Below, in pieces: positions 5,792 through 7,759 of a stretch of DNA of 7,759 bases. Source of the DNA: Candidatus Zixiibacteriota bacterium (GTDB lineage Bacteria > Zixibacteria > MSB-5A5 > GN15 > PGXB01); assembly GCA_024230695.1 (NCBI GenBank), contig JAAERC010001065.1:1-7759 (forward strand). Direction: 5' to 3'. The notes under the pieces were generated by a model, which was given only the letters and a program-made list of their open reading frames with translations, was not told the DNA's origin and ran no database searches. Position 1 is the first letter of the stretch. Each line of letters opens with the position of its first letter. Both the position numbers and the translations under genes were made by a program.

Positions 5792-6659
5792 TTTGAACCT
5801 GCTCAATATATTCTTTTTGTGCTTTTGCCTGAACGATTCGTTTACTCAAACCTGTTTCATCTTTATTGCTTAATAATTCGGTAATAGTAGACAGCTCCGA
5901 CTGAAATTGCTTTAGTATATTCAGGATATTTCCCCTATTGGTCATAAACATATCAAGTGTTAATTCTGGCGATGACGATGCAACTCTGGTGGCACCTTTG
6001 AACGACCCCCCTGATAATTGCCAGATATCTTTAATAGAATCTTCTTGATTGGAGGCCAAATTCATAAGCGCAAGTGATAATAAATAGGGTAAATTAATTG
6101 TTAGCCCAATTAGAAAATCATGTTTTTGTGGATCAATAATTATTGGCTTAGCACCAATAGATTTTATCAAATCAACAATAGTGTCAATCCATTCTTTAAT
6201 TGTTGATACAGTCGGGGTCAGAAAAAATAATGCATTATTGAATTTATCAGATGAAGCCGCCTTTATACCAATCTTTTCATTACCGGCAATCGGATGTCCG
6301 CTAATATAATTTATCTGATTACTTTGCCTTGATACTATCTCCAGAATCCCGGATTGAATCCCGGCGACATCAATAACAATTTGATTTGATTTTATTTGCT
6401 CTATTATCTCAGGAAGAAGTTTTATTGTTTTACGAATCGGTGTTGCCAGAAAAATTATATCAGCTTTAGAAATGCCTTTACTTATCGATTCCGCCGAATT
6501 GTCTATATATCCACACTCCTCTGCCAAAGATGTAATTGATTTATCAATGTCATAACCAATTACATCCGAAACCAGATTCTTTTCGGTCAGAACTCTGGCA
6601 ATCGAACCACCAATTTGCCCCATACCAACAATACAGACTTTTAGATTTATTAAATTCAT
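5784..6659 (-). CDS. tyrA: Prephenate (or arogenate) dehydrogenase, TyrA
   Basis: This 291-residue monofunctional enzyme oxidatively decarboxylates prephenate to 4-hydroxyphenylpyruvate (or arogenate to tyrosine), the first committed tyrosine step. The N-terminal Rossmann fold has GMGQIGG (12-18), and an acidic Asp37 at the end of the second strand suggests NAD rather than NADP. LATP (71-74) and the catalytic-His block SGHPIAGNE (120-128, His122) follow. The C-terminal helical dimerisation domain keeps SGGSFKGATRVASSSPEL (216-232 region) with the substrate Arg225. The usual SHLPH block appears as INLPY (188-192), with both histidines replaced. There is no C-terminal ACT domain and no fused chorismate mutase, so feedback control through those modules is absent. 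The ATG at 6659 overlaps the aroF TAA as TAATG. Whether the substrate is prephenate or arogenate cannot be decided from sequence. It is the only post-chorismate gene in the operon. Confidence 0.93.
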   Translation of the reverse strand: MNLINLKVCIVGMGQIGGSIARVLTEKNLVSDVIGYDIDKSITSLAEECGYIDNSAESISKGISKADIIFLATPIRKTIKLLPEIIEQIKSNQIVIDVAGIQSGILEIVSRQSNQINYISGHPIAGNEKIGIKAASSDKFNNALFFLTPTVSTIKEWIDTIVDLIKSIGAKPIIIDPQKHDFLIGLTINLPYLLSLALMNLASNQEDSIKDIWQLSGGSFKGATRVASSSPELTLDMFMTNRGNILNILKQFQSELSTITELLSNKDETGLSKRIVQAKAQKEYIEQVQNG

Positions 6660-7675
6660 TATATCTTTTTGTTTACCGCCGAAGCGATAGCTGTTAGCCC
6701 ATGCATCAACTCATCAAACTCTTCGGGATGCAAACTTTGAGCGCCATCTGACAATGCTTCTTCCGGATGCGGATGCACCTCGATTATTAAGGCATCGGCT
6801 CCAGCGGCAATAGCACATTTTGACATCGGATCAACAAGTTCTCTTTTTCCTGAGGCATGACTCGGGTCGATAACAACCGGTAGATGACTCAACTGTTTTA
6901 TAATCGGGACGGCCGAAATATCCAATGTGTTACGTGTATATTTCTCAAATGTCCGAATACCACGCTCGCATAGCATAACATTTGGATTACCATTAGCCAA
7001 AATATATTCAGCGGCCATCAACAGTTCTTCAATAGTTGACATCAAACCACGCTTGAGAAGAACCGGTCGGGTCGATTTTCCTACGGCCTCAAGTAGCGAA
7101 TAATTCTGCATATTTCTGGCACCGATCTGAAGGATATCAGCATATTGGGCCACTAATTCAACTTTGTCAGGTGACATCACCTCGGTCACAATGGCCAAAC
7201 CGGTTCTATCAGACGCCTCCTTCAATATTTTTAGGCCCTCTTCGCCAAGCCCCTGAAAACTATAAGGAGATGTTCTTGGTTTGTAGGCTCCTCCTCTTAA
7301 CACTTTGGCTCCGGCCTTAACGACTGCGTCGGCCGCCTCCAATGTCTGTTCCCGGCTCTCAACCGAACAGGGCCCGGCCATCACCACAACTTCATTACCG
7401 CCAATAGAGAAACCATTAAAATGAATAATCGTTGGAGTCGTTTGAAATTCCCGACTTGCCAGCTTATATGGTTTTAAGATAGGTACAACAGATTCCACCC
7501 CTGGAAATACCATAAACACATCTGGTTCGACTTTTTTACCTTTCCCTACCATTCCGACAATTGTTTTTTCCTCGCCCTTCGAGAGATGCGGTTCAAATCC
7601 TAGCTCCTGGATTTTTTTAATAACTGAACCGGTCTGCTTAACAGTGGCATCCGATTTCATCACAACGATCATCAT
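6659..7675 (-). CDS. aroF: DAHP synthase, type I-beta with N-terminal ferredoxin-like regulatory domain
   Basis: This 338-residue enzyme condenses PEP and erythrose-4-phosphate to DAHP, the entry step of the pathway. Residues 1 to about 70 match the small ferredoxin-like domain of the Thermotoga maritima enzyme (start MIVVMKS, then [14 protein letters not shown] and [12 protein letters not shown]), which in that family mediates feedback inhibition by Tyr and Phe. The catalytic barrel shows AGPCSVE (100-106), [20 protein letters not shown] (126-145), [14 protein letters not shown] (206-210), [24 protein letters not shown] (270-276) and [16 protein letters not shown] (299-314). The metal ligands would be Cys103, His273, Glu299 and Asp310. 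I chose ATG 7675; the adjacent ATG at 7672 aligns exactly with the Thermotoga start and is equally possible. A GTG at 7690 is rejected because the Shine-Dalgarno site lies downstream of it. It is the first complete gene of the operon and the most GC-rich by eye. Confidence 0.97.
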   Translation of the reverse strand: MMIVVMKSDATVKQTGSVIKKIQELGFEPHLSKGEEKTIVGMVGKGKKVEPDVFMVFPGVESVVPILKPYKLASREFQTTPTIIHFNGFSIGGNEVVVMAGPCSVESREQTLEAADAVVKAGAKVLRGGAYKPRTSPYSFQGLGEEGLKILKEASDRTGLAIVTEVMSPDKVELVAQYADILQIGARNMQNYSLLEAVGKSTRPVLLKRGLMSTIEELLMAAEYILANGNPNVMLCERGIRTFEKYTRNTLDISAVPIIKQLSHLPVVIDPSHASGKRELVDPMSKCAIAAGADALIIEVHPHPEEALSDGAQSLHPEEFDELMHGLTAIASAVNKKI

Positions 7676-7759
7676 GGCGTTCCTCCGCACAATTCGGGTC
7701 TGAGTTTACTGGTCTCGCCCAGATATTGATGCTTAATATTTTCTTGAGATATTTCAGTA
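7672..7759 (-). CDS. Possible C-terminal end of an upstream operon gene (partial, unidentified)
   Basis: Reading the minus strand inward from the right edge, one frame is open for 28 codons and stops at TGA 7674-7672, sharing ATGA with the aroF start at 7675. This is the junction style seen elsewhere in this operon (aroB/aroQ). The encoded tail is hydrophilic and ends [11 protein letters not shown] do not recognise it. A second frame is also open across this stretch but runs well into aroF, and the third has stops. With under 90 bases, chance openness is quite possible, so the stretch may instead be the 5' untranslated leader. I see no convincing -35/-10 pair in it. Confidence 0.3.
   Translation of the reverse strand, partial: TEISQENIKHQYLGETSKLRPELCGGTP
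7681..7686 (-). promoter_or_regulatory. Shine-Dalgarno site of aroF
   Basis: GGAGGA on the minus strand, five bases before ATG 7675 and eight before ATG 7672. It is the only strong ribosome binding site in the operon and rules out the GTG at 7690 as the start, since that codon is upstream of it. The later genes depend on weak sites or coupling. Confidence 0.85.

Larger units (their letters stand above)
391..7675 (-). other. Shikimate pathway plus tyrA operon (aroF-tyrA-aroA-aroE-aroC-aroK-aroB-aroQ)
   Basis: Eight minus-strand genes run without a usable intergenic gap. The junctions in transcription order are: aroF/tyrA overlap 1 base (TAATG), tyrA/aroA overlap 8, aroA/aroE overlap 8, aroE/aroC gap 1, aroC/aroK gap 8 (or 4-base overlap if a TTG start is used), aroK/aroB gap 4, aroB/aroQ overlap 4 (ATGA). 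Only aroF has a strong Shine-Dalgarno site; the downstream genes have weak or no recognisable sites, which fits translational coupling. There is no room for internal promoters except inside coding sequence. The promoter must lie upstream, at or beyond the right window edge. I see no hairpin-plus-T-run terminator after aroQ. Confidence 0.9.

Noticed and set aside
5792..5806. TTG at 5806 as aroA start
   Set aside because: It would lengthen the overlap with tyrA to 23 bases and add residues not seen in the family; ATG 5791 has an AGG six bases upstream.
5364..5873. Plus-strand open frame of 169 codons opposite aroA and the end of tyrA
   Set aside because: Spans two well-supported genes on the other strand and shows no recognisable domain or start signal.
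7676..7690. GTG at 7690 as aroF start
   Set aside because: The strong GGAGGA site lies downstream of this codon and correctly spaced from the ATGs at 7675/7672, which also match the family N terminus.
1..7759. A new multi-gene biological system
   Set aside because: Every complete gene belongs to a well-known aromatic amino acid pathway family; the novelty is confined to the repeat in aroE and the tRNA-His ends.

Overview
The window holds an eight-gene minus-strand operon encoding all seven enzymes of the shikimate pathway plus the tyrosine-branch enzyme TyrA. It is flanked at the low-coordinate end by a plus-strand tRNA-His gene and the tail of a TPR-type protein gene. In transcription order (high to low coordinates) the operon reads: aroF (DAHP synthase, step 1), tyrA (prephenate/arogenate dehydrogenase), aroA (EPSP synthase, step 6), aroE (shikimate dehydrogenase, step 4), aroC (chorismate synthase, step 7), aroK (shikimate kinase, step 5), aroB (3-dehydroquinate synthase, step 2), aroQ (type II 3-dehydroquinase, step 3). 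Junctions range from an 8-base overlap to an 8-base gap, so one polycistronic, translationally coupled transcript is expected. No chorismate mutase or prephenate dehydratase is visible, so the step from chorismate to prephenate must be encoded elsewhere, possibly just beyond the right edge.

The organism is a bacterium with an AT-rich genome. TAA, TGA and TAG all serve as stops, and the first gene has a strong GGAGGA Shine-Dalgarno site. The enzyme types (Thermotoga-like DAHP synthase with an N-terminal ferredoxin-like regulatory domain, Bacillus-like/class II EPSP synthase, type II dehydroquinase) are not those of E. coli. The sequence alone does not let me name a phylum.

Region by region: 1-204 is the end of a TPR-like protein gene (partial). 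230-258 is a near-consensus sigma-70 promoter serving the tRNA-His gene at 274-349. 350-390 is a short AT-rich gap between convergent transcripts. 391-7675 is the operon. 7672-7759 may be the end of a further upstream operon gene, cut by the window edge.

The two most unusual things are inside otherwise ordinary genes. First, aroE carries eight perfect in-frame copies of a 9-bp unit encoding Glu-Thr-Asn, a minisatellite in a core metabolic enzyme that looks recently expanded. Second, the tRNA-His lacks the nearly universal encoded G-1 and has G1-U72 and A73, the unusual pattern I associate with a subset of Alphaproteobacteria, although the neighbouring genes do not look alphaproteobacterial. 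I see no new multi-gene system, CRISPR array or mobile element.
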